Assembly (NCBI RefSeq): GCF_004349265.1
Contig: NZ_SMFL01000006.1
Location: forward strand, 248,001 to 312,000
Direction of reading: 5' to 3'
Source of the DNA: Dyadobacter psychrotolerans
GTDB taxonomy: Bacteria; Bacteroidota; Bacteroidia; Cytophagales; Spirosomataceae
Length of the DNA stretch: 64,000 nt
This document shows, piece after piece, positions 9,425 to 18,617 of this stretch. A program made the position numbers and the translations under genes. The notes beneath the pieces were generated by a model. The model saw only the letters and a program-made list of their open reading frames with translations. It did not search any database and was not told where the DNA came from. Numbering within the stretch: the stretch's first letter is position 1; every line of letters begins with the position of its first letter.

Positions 9425-9497
9425 AGCTTAGGATTATGATAGTAAAATGATATCACAATATTATCACTTTACATTCAAAACTTTTTACAAAAAGGTA

Positions 9498-9533
9498 CAA
9501 AAAAATCCCAAAGCTTTTGGATGGCTTTGGGAT
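9498..9533 (-). terminator. Intrinsic terminator of the TonB-C gene
   Basis: Read on the minus strand, atcccaaagc (9533-9524) pairs with gctttgggat (9514-9505) and is followed by a run of T residues down to about 9498. It lies 20 bases beyond the stop of the TonB-C gene. Confidence 0.85.
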
Positions 9534-9551
9534 GTGATGAGTGGTGATTAA

Positions 9552-10997
9552 TTATTGAAGCTGAAAATTAATCGGCAGATTAAACTTCACTTTTACTTTT
9601 TTACCTCTTTGCCATCCCGGCTCCCATTTCCCACTCATTCCCTTCAGTACACGGACAGCCTCATTGTCGATACTCTCATGTAATCCTTTCAGAACTTTAA
9701 AGTCGCACAAAGTACCGTCTTCGCAAACTACAAAAGTTGTAAAAACGCGACCAGTAATATTCTTCTTCGCAGCGTCTTTTGGATATTTTATATTTTGAGA
9801 GAGATATCTGTACATAGCCGCCGATCCGCCTGAAAATTCAGGCATGACTTCAACTTCCGTATACTCAAATTTCTCTCCTTTGTCGAAAGATGTACCTTTT
9901 GTAAGATTTCCCTTTTCATAAAATTCTTCATAAAGAAGTGTACTGTCCTTTGATTTCGCTATCCAGGTTCCTTCTTTCACACCGTTCCTTACTTCGCCTG
10001 TGCCGTCAAATCCCGGTATGGAGTTGCCCTGATCCACAAAATAACCATTTCCATTTTTTACCAGCTGATTTCCACCACGGTCATAAAACTCCTTGATAAT
10101 ACTCGTCAACGGTCTTTTGAATACATCATCAGTCATTTCAACAATCCCTGATAGCAGCCCATTCTCATACCAATGGAAATGCTGATGCTTGTCATTACCA
10201 TAAATCGTCATTTCTCTAATCGCACCGGTAGAGAAAAAGGATTTGCTGAGCGTTATTTTACCGTCCTCAGCATACTCACTAAAATCGAGAATCATACCTT
10301 TTTGATCTCGTTGTAATACCTGGTAAATAGTCGAATTCGATTGCTCATTCCGTGTGCTCAGGCTTACCGCAGATATGGAGTCTGCTTCACCATTTTCGTT
10401 AATTTGTTTCCAGAATTCTTCTTTCTTCAAAGGAACAGAAAACTTTGTCAACCATTTAGTCCCTTCTTTTTCCTGAAACAGGACATCCCCGTTTATAAAA
10501 CCGAAATCATCAACCGGAATACATCTTCTGTTCTTTTGATCATCGATTCGGTTGGAACCACCTTTTTTATCAAAATAATGAACCAGACTTTGTAATGTAC
10601 TATCATAACTTTCAACAGGATCTGATTTAAATACAACCGGCAATACGACTGCCTGCCGAACTGCTTCTTTTTTTATAATTGCTGGCTTCCAGGCTTTATA
10701 TAAGCTTAATACACGAATTGCTTCTTTATTACACAGTTCATCAATCCCCCTTAAAACAGAAAGATTTGACAAACTTCCATCCGGTTCAACAACTGCGTTT
10801 ACAAACACCCTGCCTTTCAAACCTCTGAATGAAGACTTAATTGGCGGCCTTAGATTAGATGCTATAAAATGATTAAATACATCTTCACCGCCGCCAGGGT
10901 TTGCCGCCGTTTCTACTTCGGTTGACTGATAAATCTGTTGGGCAAATACGCCGGTAAAACTTGTAAGAAGAAAAACACAGGTTAGAATCCCTTTCAT
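9552..10997 (-). CDS. Exported protein with two TonB C-terminal domains and MORN-like repeats
   Basis: The start is taken at MKGILTCVFLL (10997), which gives a signal peptide ending TGVFAQ; the frame extends upstream but without signal-like character. The 481-residue protein has a TonB_C-like domain near the N-terminus (about residues 35-125: GRVFVNAVVEPDGSLSNLSV, NKEAIRVL), a middle with antitoxin YwqK/MORN-like repeats (FHWYENGLLSG, GTGEVRNGVKEGTWIA), and a second TonB_C domain at about 385-481 (GRVFTTFVVCEDGTLCDFKV). Free TonB_C proteins of this kind are frequent in Bacteroidota, often without the inner-membrane anchor of true TonB, so energy transduction is not certain. Monocistronic, with its own terminator. 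Confidence 0.8.
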   Translation of the reverse strand: MKGILTCVFLLTSFTGVFAQQIYQSTEVETAANPGGGEDVFNHFIASNLRPPIKSSFRGLKGRVFVNAVVEPDGSLSNLSVLRGIDELCNKEAIRVLSLYKAWKPAIIKKEAVRQAVVLPVVFKSDPVESYDSTLQSLVHYFDKKGGSNRIDDQKNRRCIPVDDFGFINGDVLFQEKEGTKWLTKFSVPLKKEEFWKQINENGEADSISAVSLSTRNEQSNSTIYQVLQRDQKGMILDFSEYAEDGKITLSKSFFSTGAIREMTIYGNDKHQHFHWYENGLLSGIVEMTDDVFKRPLTSIIKEFYDRGGNQLVKNGNGYFVDQGNSIPGFDGTGEVRNGVKEGTWIAKSKDSTLLYEEFYEKGNLTKGTSFDKGEKFEYTEVEVMPEFSGGSAAMYRYLSQNIKYPKDAAKKNITGRVFTTFVVCEDGTLCDFKVLKGLHESIDNEAVRVLKGMSGKWEPGWQRGKKVKVKFNLPINFQLQ

Positions 10998-11171
10998 GGC
11001 TATTGTTTTGGGTTTTGACAAATATAAAGAAGTATTCCTTTTTTTAAATCTCATTTGACACTTCGTAGAACTATTTCTCAACCGTTATAGGAAGACACTT
11101 TTACAACAATCTTAACACACTGATAATCTGCCATTAACATCCAGGTAACATTAAATGAGAATATTTGTAAC

Positions 11172-12041
11172 ATGGCAGATACAACTCACTTCCGGACCAT
11201 TATTATTTCTGACTTACACCTCGGAGCAGGTGGTTCGAAGGCAGAAGAGGTCACTAATTTTCTTAAAAGTTATTCCTGCAAAAAGCTGATCTTAAACGGT
11301 GATATCATCGATGCCTGGCAGCTGAAAAAATATGGTGTTTGGAAACGGAAACACACCATGTTTTTTAAAAGGGTTTTGAAAATGATTGAGGAAAACAAAA
11401 CCAGGGTCATTTATATCAGAGGAAATCACGACGATTTTCTTGACCAGATCATTCCTTTACGCCTTGGTAAAAATTTCCAGATCCGGAAAGATTACATCCT
11501 GAATTCCGGAACGCAGCGGTTTTACGTCACACACGGCGATATTTTTGACTCTATCACCAGCAACCTCAAATGGCTTGCTTACCTGGGTGATATGGGTTAC
11601 ACTTTTTTACTTTGGGTAAACAAATTTTACAATAAATACCGCGAATGGAGAGGGTTACCTTATTATTCCCTTTCTCAGAAAATCAAACAGTCGGTGAAAC
11701 TGGCGGTTAATTACATGACCGACTTTGAAGAAAAACTCACAGAACTTGCCCGCTCCAGAAGCTGCGACGGTGTAATCTGCGGGCATATTCACCATCCGGC
11801 CATTCGGGAAATTGATGGTATAAAGTATATGAATTCAGGCGATTGGGTAGAAACTTTAAGCGCGCTGGTGGAAGACTTCGAAGGTAACTGGAGCCTGCTT
11901 TACTATGATCAGCAACTCGCTGAACAAAAACCCAAAACGGCCAAATCAGATAAAACAACGGTCATAGAAAATTTTCCGGGAGCAGAAAAACAGGTTGCAT
12001 TTACCGGTGTATTTCTTGGTAAAAATCAACGGATTATTTAG
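11172..12041 (+). CDS. LpxH-like UDP-2,3-diacylglucosamine diphosphatase family protein
   Basis: A 289-residue calcineurin-type metallophosphoesterase. The metal-binding blocks are all present: DLHLGAG (residues 14-20), NGDIIDAW, GNHDD, THGD and CGHIHHP. Bacteroidota lack a canonical LpxH in many cases, and this longer family is thought to hydrolyse UDP-diacylglucosamine to lipid X in lipid A synthesis; that role is assigned from family knowledge, not from the sequence. The glycosyltransferase gene begins 2 bases after its stop, so the two form an operon and may act in the same envelope glycolipid pathway. The start ATG at 11172 is well placed. Confidence 0.85.
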   Translation: MADTTHFRTIIISDLHLGAGGSKAEEVTNFLKSYSCKKLILNGDIIDAWQLKKYGVWKRKHTMFFKRVLKMIEENKTRVIYIRGNHDDFLDQIIPLRLGKNFQIRKDYILNSGTQRFYVTHGDIFDSITSNLKWLAYLGDMGYTFLLWVNKFYNKYREWRGLPYYSLSQKIKQSVKLAVNYMTDFEEKLTELARSRSCDGVICGHIHHPAIREIDGIKYMNSGDWVETLSALVEDFEGNWSLLYYDQQLAEQKPKTAKSDKTTVIENFPGAEKQVAFTGVFLGKNQRII

Positions 12042-12043
12042 TC

Positions 12044-13159
12044 ATGAAAATTTTGTTTTTGGTGCAGGGAGAAGGACGCGGACATTTGACTCAAGCAATT
12101 GCTTTGGGGCAAATTTTACGAAAAGCAGGCCACGAAATTGCCGGAGCCATGGTAGGTAAATCTGTCGGACGAACCATTCCTTCATTTTTTTCGGAGCAAA
12201 TTCTGGTTCCCGTTTACGAATTCGCGGCACCCAATATCGTTTACAAAAACGGTCAAATGGATGTAAAACGGACTCTTAGCTCCCTGCTGACCAATTTTTC
12301 TTCTTACCATAAAGGACTCAATTTTATAAATCAGACTGTCACTAAAATTCAGCCTGAACTGATCATCAGCTTTTATGAAACTTACGGAGGACTTTACAAT
12401 GTCATCTTCCGGCCCAGGATCCCAATGGTTTGTATTGCGCATCAATATCTGCTGCTTCATCCAAAGTTCATTTTCCCAAAAAACAATCATTTCAACCGTT
12501 TCCTCATAAACCTCAATTCGAAAGCTGCTTCCTGGCTTTCCGTAAAACGGCTTGCGCTGTCATTTCGCGAAATTGAATCAAGAACAGATTTGAAAGTGAC
12601 AGTTGCTCCGCCCTTGTTACGCAAAGAAGTGCTGGATTTACCTGTTACCTCCGGTGATTTCTTCCTGGTCTACATGACGCACCACAGCCTCAGCAAACAG
12701 ATTATCGATTGGCACATATCCCATCCGGAAGTTCGGTTAAATTGTTTTTGGGACAACACAGATGCATCCGAGGTTTTCCAATATGACGAAACGCTTACCT
12801 TTCACCGTATCAACAGCGATAAATATCTGCTAATGCTCGCCTCCTGCCGGGCATTGGTGACAACCGCAGGCTTTGAATCTGTTTGTGAAGCGATGTATCT
12901 GGGTAAACCGGTGATGATGGTACCTGTTCCCAATCATTTTGAACAGGAATGTAATGCGCTGGATGGGGTAATTTCGGGAGCAGGCGTTACTTCCAAAACC
13001 TTTGATTTGTCGGTCCTGCAGGATTACCTTCCCAAACACCAGGACCAATCCCGTAAATTCAGGGAATGGTACCGGCGTGGTGAAAATATGTTTGTAAACG
13101 AAATAGAAGCAGTAAGTAAAAAAGAAACGTCACCGGCTAAAAAAGCTATTGTTTCCTGA
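12044..13159 (+). CDS. MurG-like GT-B glycosyltransferase
   Basis: A 371-residue GT-B fold transferase. The N-terminal glycine-rich loop with MKILFLVQGEGRGHLTQAIA and the C-terminal donor-binding part (ALVTTAGFESVCEAMYLGKPVMMVPVPNHFEQECNA) are those of the MurG/TIGR00661-like group. Its acceptor is unknown; coupling to the LpxH-like gene suggests a lipid or envelope glycan. No signal peptide or transmembrane segment, so a cytoplasmic or peripheral membrane enzyme. Its last 14 bases overlap the convergent small lipoprotein gene. Confidence 0.85.
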   Translation: MKILFLVQGEGRGHLTQAIALGQILRKAGHEIAGAMVGKSVGRTIPSFFSEQILVPVYEFAAPNIVYKNGQMDVKRTLSSLLTNFSSYHKGLNFINQTVTKIQPELIISFYETYGGLYNVIFRPRIPMVCIAHQYLLLHPKFIFPKNNHFNRFLINLNSKAASWLSVKRLALSFREIESRTDLKVTVAPPLLRKEVLDLPVTSGDFFLVYMTHHSLSKQIIDWHISHPEVRLNCFWDNTDASEVFQYDETLTFHRINSDKYLLMLASCRALVTTAGFESVCEAMYLGKPVMMVPVPNHFEQECNALDGVISGAGVTSKTFDLSVLQDYLPKHQDQSRKFREWYRRGENMFVNEIEAVSKKETSPAKKAIVS

Positions 13160-13598
13160 AAACCATTCCTTCTTTACCTGTATTTCGGTAAATTGTTAAG
13201 TTGTTTCCTATTCTTTCATATCCAAAAGTAGAGTCAGAAGCCAGCCAGGCCCGGTTGCTCCACGCCGGTTCGCCGACTTTGGTTCCACCAAAAGAAGTGA
13301 CTTTTAAACGACAATATTCCATCAGCTCGTAAGAGCCGGAAACTGTATTCACAGAAGTATGTCCCTCAATATTTCCGGTTTTTTCATCATCCTTAAAAGT
13401 AAAAACAACTCCCTTTGCATTCAAATCCGGATCGATTTCGAGATTTCCGGTACTTATATCCCGATAGCCGGTTAACTTCCAGCTTCCTTCTAAAGTGGGC
13501 GAATCACTGCACGGCGGCATTACGCAGCAATCGACTTCTTTACCACATTGAAATGCGCTGATGAGCAAAACAATAAAGATGACCAATAAACTTTTCAT
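13146..13598 (-). CDS. META/HslJ-like small lipoprotein
   Basis: A 150-residue exported protein. A hydrophobic N-terminus (MKSLLVIFIVLLISAFQC) ends at a cysteine that may be lipidated, although the lipobox is weak. Next comes a cysteine-rich stretch (DCCVMPPC) and then a lipocalin-like domain with LEGSWKLTGYRD and SGSYELMEYCRLKV, the pattern of META/HslJ-like domains. The function is unknown. It is the last gene of a probable minus-strand operon (LVIVD lipoprotein, beta-barrel, this gene), 12 bases after the beta-barrel gene. Confidence 0.65.
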   Translation of the reverse strand: MKSLLVIFIVLLISAFQCGKEVDCCVMPPCSDSPTLEGSWKLTGYRDISTGNLEIDPDLNAKGVVFTFKDDEKTGNIEGHTSVNTVSGSYELMEYCRLKVTSFGGTKVGEPAWSNRAWLASDSTFGYERIGNNLTIYRNTGKEGMVFRKQ

Positions 13599-13610
13599 TT
13601 GTATATCATT

Positions 13611-14195
13611 TTAAATACTCATTCCGATCCGAACTGCCAGCCGGTTGTAGACCCGGTCCTCCCATCTTTCTGTGCCATTCCAAAGCGGAGGTTTATCCAC
13701 CTGCACCTGCTGGCGTTTCCAGCTAAGTACGATGGTGAAAGCAGAATTACCCGGCTTGCCATATTTGAGCCCGATGCCAGGATTGAGCATCAGGCCACCT
13801 TTGGTTTTGTATCCGTCTAAATCATTATGAAACCAGGCAAATCCATATCCTGCATCTGCCGACGCAAACAGTCGGGCAGCTTTTCCATTGGTAAGATCAT
13901 ACCTTACTCCGGCAGAAACAGGATTTATCAGGGCTGCTTTGTACCAATCGATCGCAACGGTCAATCCGGTCGAAAGACGGTCGTTGAGTTTGATACCACC
14001 ATAAGATTGAACGGTTAAACTAACCTTACTTTCGGACATTTCCGGGTTATTGTTGGCTACATCTCCGTAATTGACACGGCCAAAAAGCCCGCCAACCTCT
14101 GTGTGATTCACAAATCTTTTAACCGGTACAGACTTCTGTGCCATCACCGGGCTCAGTATCAGCAAATGTATTGTAAATAAAAAAAGTGATTTCAT
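13611..14195 (-). CDS. Outer membrane beta-barrel-like protein
   Basis: A 194-residue exported protein with a signal peptide ending LSPVMAQ and amphipathic strands with glycines and aromatics (GLFGRVNYGDV, TVQSYGGIKLNDRLSTGL, FASADAGYGFAWF, LNPGIGLKYG). The size and pattern fit a small eight-stranded barrel. No specific family is recognised. It stands 40 bases downstream of the LVIVD lipoprotein gene and 12 bases upstream of the META-like gene and is probably co-transcribed with both. Confidence 0.6.
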   Translation of the reverse strand: MKSLFLFTIHLLILSPVMAQKSVPVKRFVNHTEVGGLFGRVNYGDVANNNPEMSESKVSLTVQSYGGIKLNDRLSTGLTVAIDWYKAALINPVSAGVRYDLTNGKAARLFASADAGYGFAWFHNDLDGYKTKGGLMLNPGIGLKYGKPGNSAFTIVLSWKRQQVQVDKPPLWNGTERWEDRVYNRLAVRIGMSI

Positions 14196-14235
14196 CTGGC
14201 TATTGTTTAAAGTTTTAACTGTTTACAACACCTAA

Positions 14236-15534
14236 TTAAATCTCTTTTCCAACAGGAATTTTGCTAAGCAATTTCAAATCTTTTGGATTGGTGGCATCGT
14301 ACTGATAAAATCCATCTTTCCCGATCAGCAGCAACGTTTTACCAAGAGAGATCACGTCATAAGCATCCATGTCTTTAAAATGAGCCAACTGATGATCGTT
14401 TACGGCAAATTTATCCTTTACATCAAATACCTTCAAGCCATGCTCCCCTTCACATAAATACAGATTTGGGAAATCGATACTCAGTCCGTGCGGATTTTGC
14501 ATCTGGTAACTTTTGATCAGCTGCGGAGCAGAAGGGTTACTTACATCAACCAGATCCAGCTGATTTTGTGATCCTACACATGCAGTACCGGTCCGAAGCG
14601 TGACGTATGCAATGTCATCATGTACAACCACCGGATCACAGGCGCGGCCATGTTGAAACGAAGACAGTTTTACAGGTTCTGCCGGGTTGCTGTTGTCATA
14701 AATAAACATTCCGGTAGAAGAGCCAATAAAAAGTTTGTTCTGATATGGAAAAATGGTTTCAATTCCCCAGCCCATATTGATCGTTTTAAAATCTTTCGGC
14801 TCTCTCGGATTTGATATATTAAAAAGCTGAAGGCTGCTTTGACTTACCGTATAAAGAAAGTTTTGATGCAGTGCAAAACGTGCCATAGAACCTGCCTGCC
14901 CATTAGAACCGGCAGAGTTAGGAGATGCAGCAGGAGATGAGGAACTGAAAGATGCCAGATCAGCCAGTGCGAAAACCCCACCGCCCCACCACCAGCCAGG
15001 CGAAACACCATCTTCGCAGTTCGTGGTAATTTCTTCTGTTACAAACTCTACATTAGAATCATTTATCGATCCGATTGTTTCGTTAAGAGACCAGCCTCCG
15101 CCATCGAACACACCATTTTTAAATACATTACGAACCCTTCCGGTTTCCTTTGCATTCACAGGATCGGTGATATCGAGTGCAACCAAATCGGAAAAGCTGT
15201 CGGCAAAGAGAATATTATCCCGCACAGCAATATCCCCGTTTCCCGGAATTTTAATAAATGAAACAAACTTGGGGCTGGACGGATTACTGTTGTCGATGAT
15301 ATGAATTCCTTCTTTGATTTCGTTGACAAACAAATAATTACCTTTTACATACATTTTTCCCGGACGTTCCAGGGAGCGGGCGGACTCTGCTTTTACCTGC
15401 ATACGCAGTTCCATCAAAGAAAGTGTAACCTGTGTAAAACGGCGGGTAACACGTGTTTCTTTACATTGATCATTGCAGGACCAAAAGCCGCAGGCCGCGA
15501 AAATGATCACAAACGGAAGTAGTTTTGTTTTCAT
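14236..15534 (-). CDS. LVIVD-repeat surface lipoprotein
   Basis: A 432-residue lipoprotein. The signal sequence ends AACGFWSC with the lipidated cysteine at residue 20. The mature part consists of LVIVD repeats, seen as LFNISNPREPK, IYDNSNPAEPVKL, LDLVDVSNPSAPQLI and FDVKDKFAV, each with the D-x-SNP-x-P pattern that forms the blades of a beta-propeller. Such proteins are found on Bacteroidota and related cells; their ligand is not known. A Ser/Pro-rich insert (SSSSPAASPNSAGSNGQ) interrupts one blade. First gene of the probable three-gene unit that continues with the barrel and META-like genes. Confidence 0.85.
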   Translation of the reverse strand: MKTKLLPFVIIFAACGFWSCNDQCKETRVTRRFTQVTLSLMELRMQVKAESARSLERPGKMYVKGNYLFVNEIKEGIHIIDNSNPSSPKFVSFIKIPGNGDIAVRDNILFADSFSDLVALDITDPVNAKETGRVRNVFKNGVFDGGGWSLNETIGSINDSNVEFVTEEITTNCEDGVSPGWWWGGGVFALADLASFSSSSPAASPNSAGSNGQAGSMARFALHQNFLYTVSQSSLQLFNISNPREPKDFKTINMGWGIETIFPYQNKLFIGSSTGMFIYDNSNPAEPVKLSSFQHGRACDPVVVHDDIAYVTLRTGTACVGSQNQLDLVDVSNPSAPQLIKSYQMQNPHGLSIDFPNLYLCEGEHGLKVFDVKDKFAVNDHQLAHFKDMDAYDVISLGKTLLLIGKDGFYQYDATNPKDLKLLSKIPVGKEI

Positions 15535-15618
15535 GGAAAGGTTTGTCAGGTATGAGAGAATACGGTTTTTTTCTTACATATTTCTAAGACTCATTTGTAA
15601 CTGAAAAGGTTGGAATGA

Positions 15619-15654
15619 AAACAAAATCGTCCGGAAGCAAAGCCTCCGGACGAT
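15619..15654 (-). terminator. Intrinsic terminator of the serpin gene
   Basis: On the minus strand atcgtccgga (15654-15645) pairs with tccggacgat (15635-15626) and is followed by ttttgtttt. It lies about 80 bases past the serpin stop codon. Confidence 0.8.
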
Positions 15655-15731
15655 AACGCACCCCGAAAATACCGGCAGTTGCAGGTATTTTTATCTTAAA
15701 TTTCTTTGGTTTCAGAACTGATGAAAATTAA

Positions 15732-16967
15732 TTATTTGCTATCCGGATTCATCATTCTTCCCATGAAGAGTATCGTATTGGAAGTTTTTTCACTGATAAT
15801 TAAAGCAAAAGGACGATCGCAGATGTACCTGGCATCCTCCGGCCCAACCGATTCGACACCTATACCGACAGTAGTAACGGCAGCCGCTTCAGTACCTTTT
15901 TCATCGACTCCGAGATAGGTGTCCTGTTTTACAAAATCGACAAAAAGATCTGCTGTTTTATTAATTTTTCCCAGCTGTGCCGCATTTGTAAAGGCACGGG
16001 TAATACCCATTTTCTCAAGTGTAGTATTTAATTTCGCTGAGTAAGAAAATGTAAAACGCGGTAAACCAACCTCCACATTTTTTTCAGTCAGCCGGGTGGA
16101 CTGCAGTTCGCTCCATTCCTGCGCCGTTATTCCGGACATAACGGAACCAATTGTATTTTGTCCCTGAGGAATCAGCAAGGTTACGTTGAACTGACCATTG
16201 GCGTAAGGCAGCTCGATTGCATTGTATTTACTTCCTGCAGCTACCCTGAAATCCGATTTGGTATACATCATCTTCACAGTTTTACTCGATCCGGCTTCCA
16301 GTTTAAAATCAGTATCAATGGTATTTTTTGCATCAAACTGATATTTCCAGTCGCCTTTGAAATACAAGGCGTTTAGCAAAAACATCACCTGTTCCGGTTT
16401 GATCTGGTCGATCACCTTTTTGATCTTTCCATTTGTTTTTTCACTTGCCCACTGATTGATTTTATCTTTGGCAGCATCATTGAAAGTCAATCCGTTTATC
16501 TCGGCATCAAACGAATCCTTCAACACATTTTTAAAATCAGTTTCTACCTGAAATTCACTCCGGTGCCAGACTGAATTTGCCAGCCCGAGATTAACTTTCG
16601 AGTCGGCCAGCGGTAGTTCCTTTATTAGCGTTTGATATGCCTTATTTAAATCAGTGAGTGAAATCCCTTCCATTTGCAGGGTTTTTAAAATTTCAGCGGC
16701 TGTTTCGTTTTCGGCACCGTTCAGCAGCATCCCAAGAGCCATGTGAAGGCTTAGCGGTGAAACAAAAAGATTTTCGTTTGCAGGTTGCGTAGCTTGTAAA
16801 TTTTTGAAAAGGTCAAATGCAAAAGTGGTTGTCCCAGCCGCGATATTGGATGGAATCTCAACCGGATTGATTTGGTCATCCGGATTAACACTGTTGCTGT
16901 TACAGGCCCAGAATGTTCCGGCCAAAAATGCCGGAAACAAAATGGAGGTTTTAAGAACTTTAAACAT
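15732..16967 (-). CDS. Serpin family lipoprotein (protease inhibitor)
   Basis: A 411-residue serpin carrying a lipoprotein signal (LAGTFWAC, cysteine 22). Core serpin features are clear: FDLFKNLQ, NLFVSPLSLHMALGMLLNGA, the breach region FLLNALYFKGDWKYQFD, and the C-terminal DRPFALIISEKTSNTILFMGRMMNP. The hinge DEKGTEAAAVTTV (355-367) has the small residues needed for loop insertion, so this should be an inhibitory serpin. Aligned from the hinge, the scissile bond falls at Glu372-Ser373; the loop is about three residues longer than in alpha-1-antitrypsin so the exact P1 is uncertain. Membrane anchoring suggests protection of the cell envelope from foreign proteases. Serpins are sporadic in bacteria. 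Confidence 0.92.
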   Translation of the reverse strand: MFKVLKTSILFPAFLAGTFWACNSNSVNPDDQINPVEIPSNIAAGTTTFAFDLFKNLQATQPANENLFVSPLSLHMALGMLLNGAENETAAEILKTLQMEGISLTDLNKAYQTLIKELPLADSKVNLGLANSVWHRSEFQVETDFKNVLKDSFDAEINGLTFNDAAKDKINQWASEKTNGKIKKVIDQIKPEQVMFLLNALYFKGDWKYQFDAKNTIDTDFKLEAGSSKTVKMMYTKSDFRVAAGSKYNAIELPYANGQFNVTLLIPQGQNTIGSVMSGITAQEWSELQSTRLTEKNVEVGLPRFTFSYSAKLNTTLEKMGITRAFTNAAQLGKINKTADLFVDFVKQDTYLGVDEKGTEAAAVTTVGIGVESVGPEDARYICDRPFALIISEKTSNTILFMGRMMNPDSK

Positions 16968-17087
16968 GGCTAATAAATTTTAAAGAATCTTATGAAGATG
17001 AATGACTGACAAAATCAGGTTTTCTTTAAAAGCTTTTAACCAAGATCACTTCGAAGCAAAAATGGTTGGAACGAAATCGTATTTATT

Positions 17088-18617
17088 TTAAAAAGAATAA
17101 CGGAAACCCCAGGAAACACCATAGAGGTAAGGATGCGATTCCAGACTTTGGTTGGCCTTGAAGCCTGAGGAAACTGCTTTCTGATAAGAACCTGTCAGGT
17201 TGGCTTTCCATTTAGAACTAAGCCGGTAATTAAGACGAAGACCGGTTGTTGCCGCCCAGTTCATACCGCGGTACACGCCATCGTCGGCGGTGGTAGTAAT
17301 TGTTTCCCCTGAGGCAGATTCCAGCTGGTTATTGAGAAAGAAATTAGCCATCATACCACCCAATACCGAGTAGCTCAATTTTTTATCAGGATTTAAGGTA
17401 AAACCAGCCTGCACAGGCAATTGCAGATACTGGTAATCATTGTTCACCTTTTTATTTACATCAATATAAAAAGCATTGCTTCCGACTATTTGCTGATTTT
17501 TACCGGTCGTATAATCCTGGTTGGTTGAAATTCCACTCAAAGCACTTTCCAATACATTGGAGCTTGCGCTGCTCGTAGCATCCAAAAGATACCCGCCGCC
17601 TTCATAGCGGGAATTACCTTTCAGATAATTCAATCCCATTTCCATAGACCAATGCTTCGATAATCTCATACCACCCTGTGTTTGAATAGCATAGGAGTTT
17701 CCGGCTTCACTTGTACCTGTCACTGCTTTTTGCCTGGATGATGCCATCTGAGAAAAGGCCAGCGGAGCGGCTTTAATCTTCACATCAGGATTGAACGAAG
17801 CGGGCATCAAACCCACCGCGGCATAATATTCCGTATGTTTTTTAGGAGCTGGCAGCGGTTCTTCCGCTTTTTGGTCAGCCTTAAAGAAAACATATCGTTT
17901 TTGCATGTAAACATCCAGATCGCTATACTGATTAGGCTCTAATAAATCAACCTGGATTTTATTTTCCCGGGAAACCGCCACGGCCTTATTCGGATTAAAA
18001 TCAGTTTTTGCCGGTGAAATATTTTCTTCGGAAGCAATTGTCTTTATTTCCGGTGACAGGCCGCTTTGCCTGCTGATCCTTTCATTTCCAGAAACGGCCA
18101 GGCTACGATCAGCATTATTCCTTGTTGCAAGTTGTTTGCCGGTAGCGATTAATGTTTCGGATGTACCTACTGAGTTTCCTAACGGTTTGTGATCCGGTTG
18201 TTTTGTAAAAGCAGTGGATTTTTCGGTTCCCGAAACACTTCCTTTTGTAGAATGATCACTGGCAATCAGCTCGGTACTTTCCTGCTTTTTAACAGCCGGA
18301 TCAGCTGATTCTTTTCGATTTACTTTTTCTTCCGCCGTGGAAGACGCGGTTTTTGCGGCCATTTCAACCCCAGTTTTATCAGATATTCCAGAGCGGTTAC
18401 TCAACCACAGTCCGCCTCCTACCAAAAGTAAGGCAGCAATAGAAGCAGCAGCGTACCAAAGCTTTGGCGAACGCCACCAAAGCGGAATTATATCATCTTC
18501 CTCACGGTCAAGGCGTGCTTCTATGCCTGCCCACACCGATGGCGGAGGCGTTTCAGAAGCTTCGTCAAAACCCTTTTTCCACTGATCTTCAAAGTTGTGT
18601 ATTTCGGACGGATCCAT
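17088..18617 (-). CDS. Anti-sigma factor / outer membrane beta-barrel fusion (dual-membrane-spanning type)
   Basis: A 509-residue protein from the ATG at 18617. Residues 1-50 are a cytoplasmic anti-sigma-like segment (FEDQWKKGFDEASETPPPSV, WAGIEARLDREEDD). One transmembrane helix lies at about 53-72. A long, low-complexity Ser/Thr/Lys/Asp-rich stretch, probably disordered, runs to about 265. The last 240 residues have outer membrane barrel character (YYAAVGLMPASF, WSMEMGLNYLKGNSRYEG, YQYLQLPVQAGFTLN) and end in Phe (GFRYSF), the usual barrel signal. There is no cleavable signal peptide, so one chain would cross both membranes. The gene start overlaps the end of the ECF sigma gene by 29 bases. 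This matches the Dma-type anti-sigma factors known from Bacteroides. Confidence 0.8.
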   Translation of the reverse strand: MDPSEIHNFEDQWKKGFDEASETPPPSVWAGIEARLDREEDDIIPLWWRSPKLWYAAASIAALLLVGGGLWLSNRSGISDKTGVEMAAKTASSTAEEKVNRKESADPAVKKQESTELIASDHSTKGSVSGTEKSTAFTKQPDHKPLGNSVGTSETLIATGKQLATRNNADRSLAVSGNERISRQSGLSPEIKTIASEENISPAKTDFNPNKAVAVSRENKIQVDLLEPNQYSDLDVYMQKRYVFFKADQKAEEPLPAPKKHTEYYAAVGLMPASFNPDVKIKAAPLAFSQMASSRQKAVTGTSEAGNSYAIQTQGGMRLSKHWSMEMGLNYLKGNSRYEGGGYLLDATSSASSNVLESALSGISTNQDYTTGKNQQIVGSNAFYIDVNKKVNNDYQYLQLPVQAGFTLNPDKKLSYSVLGGMMANFFLNNQLESASGETITTTADDGVYRGMNWAATTGLRLNYRLSSKWKANLTGSYQKAVSSGFKANQSLESHPYLYGVSWGFRYSF

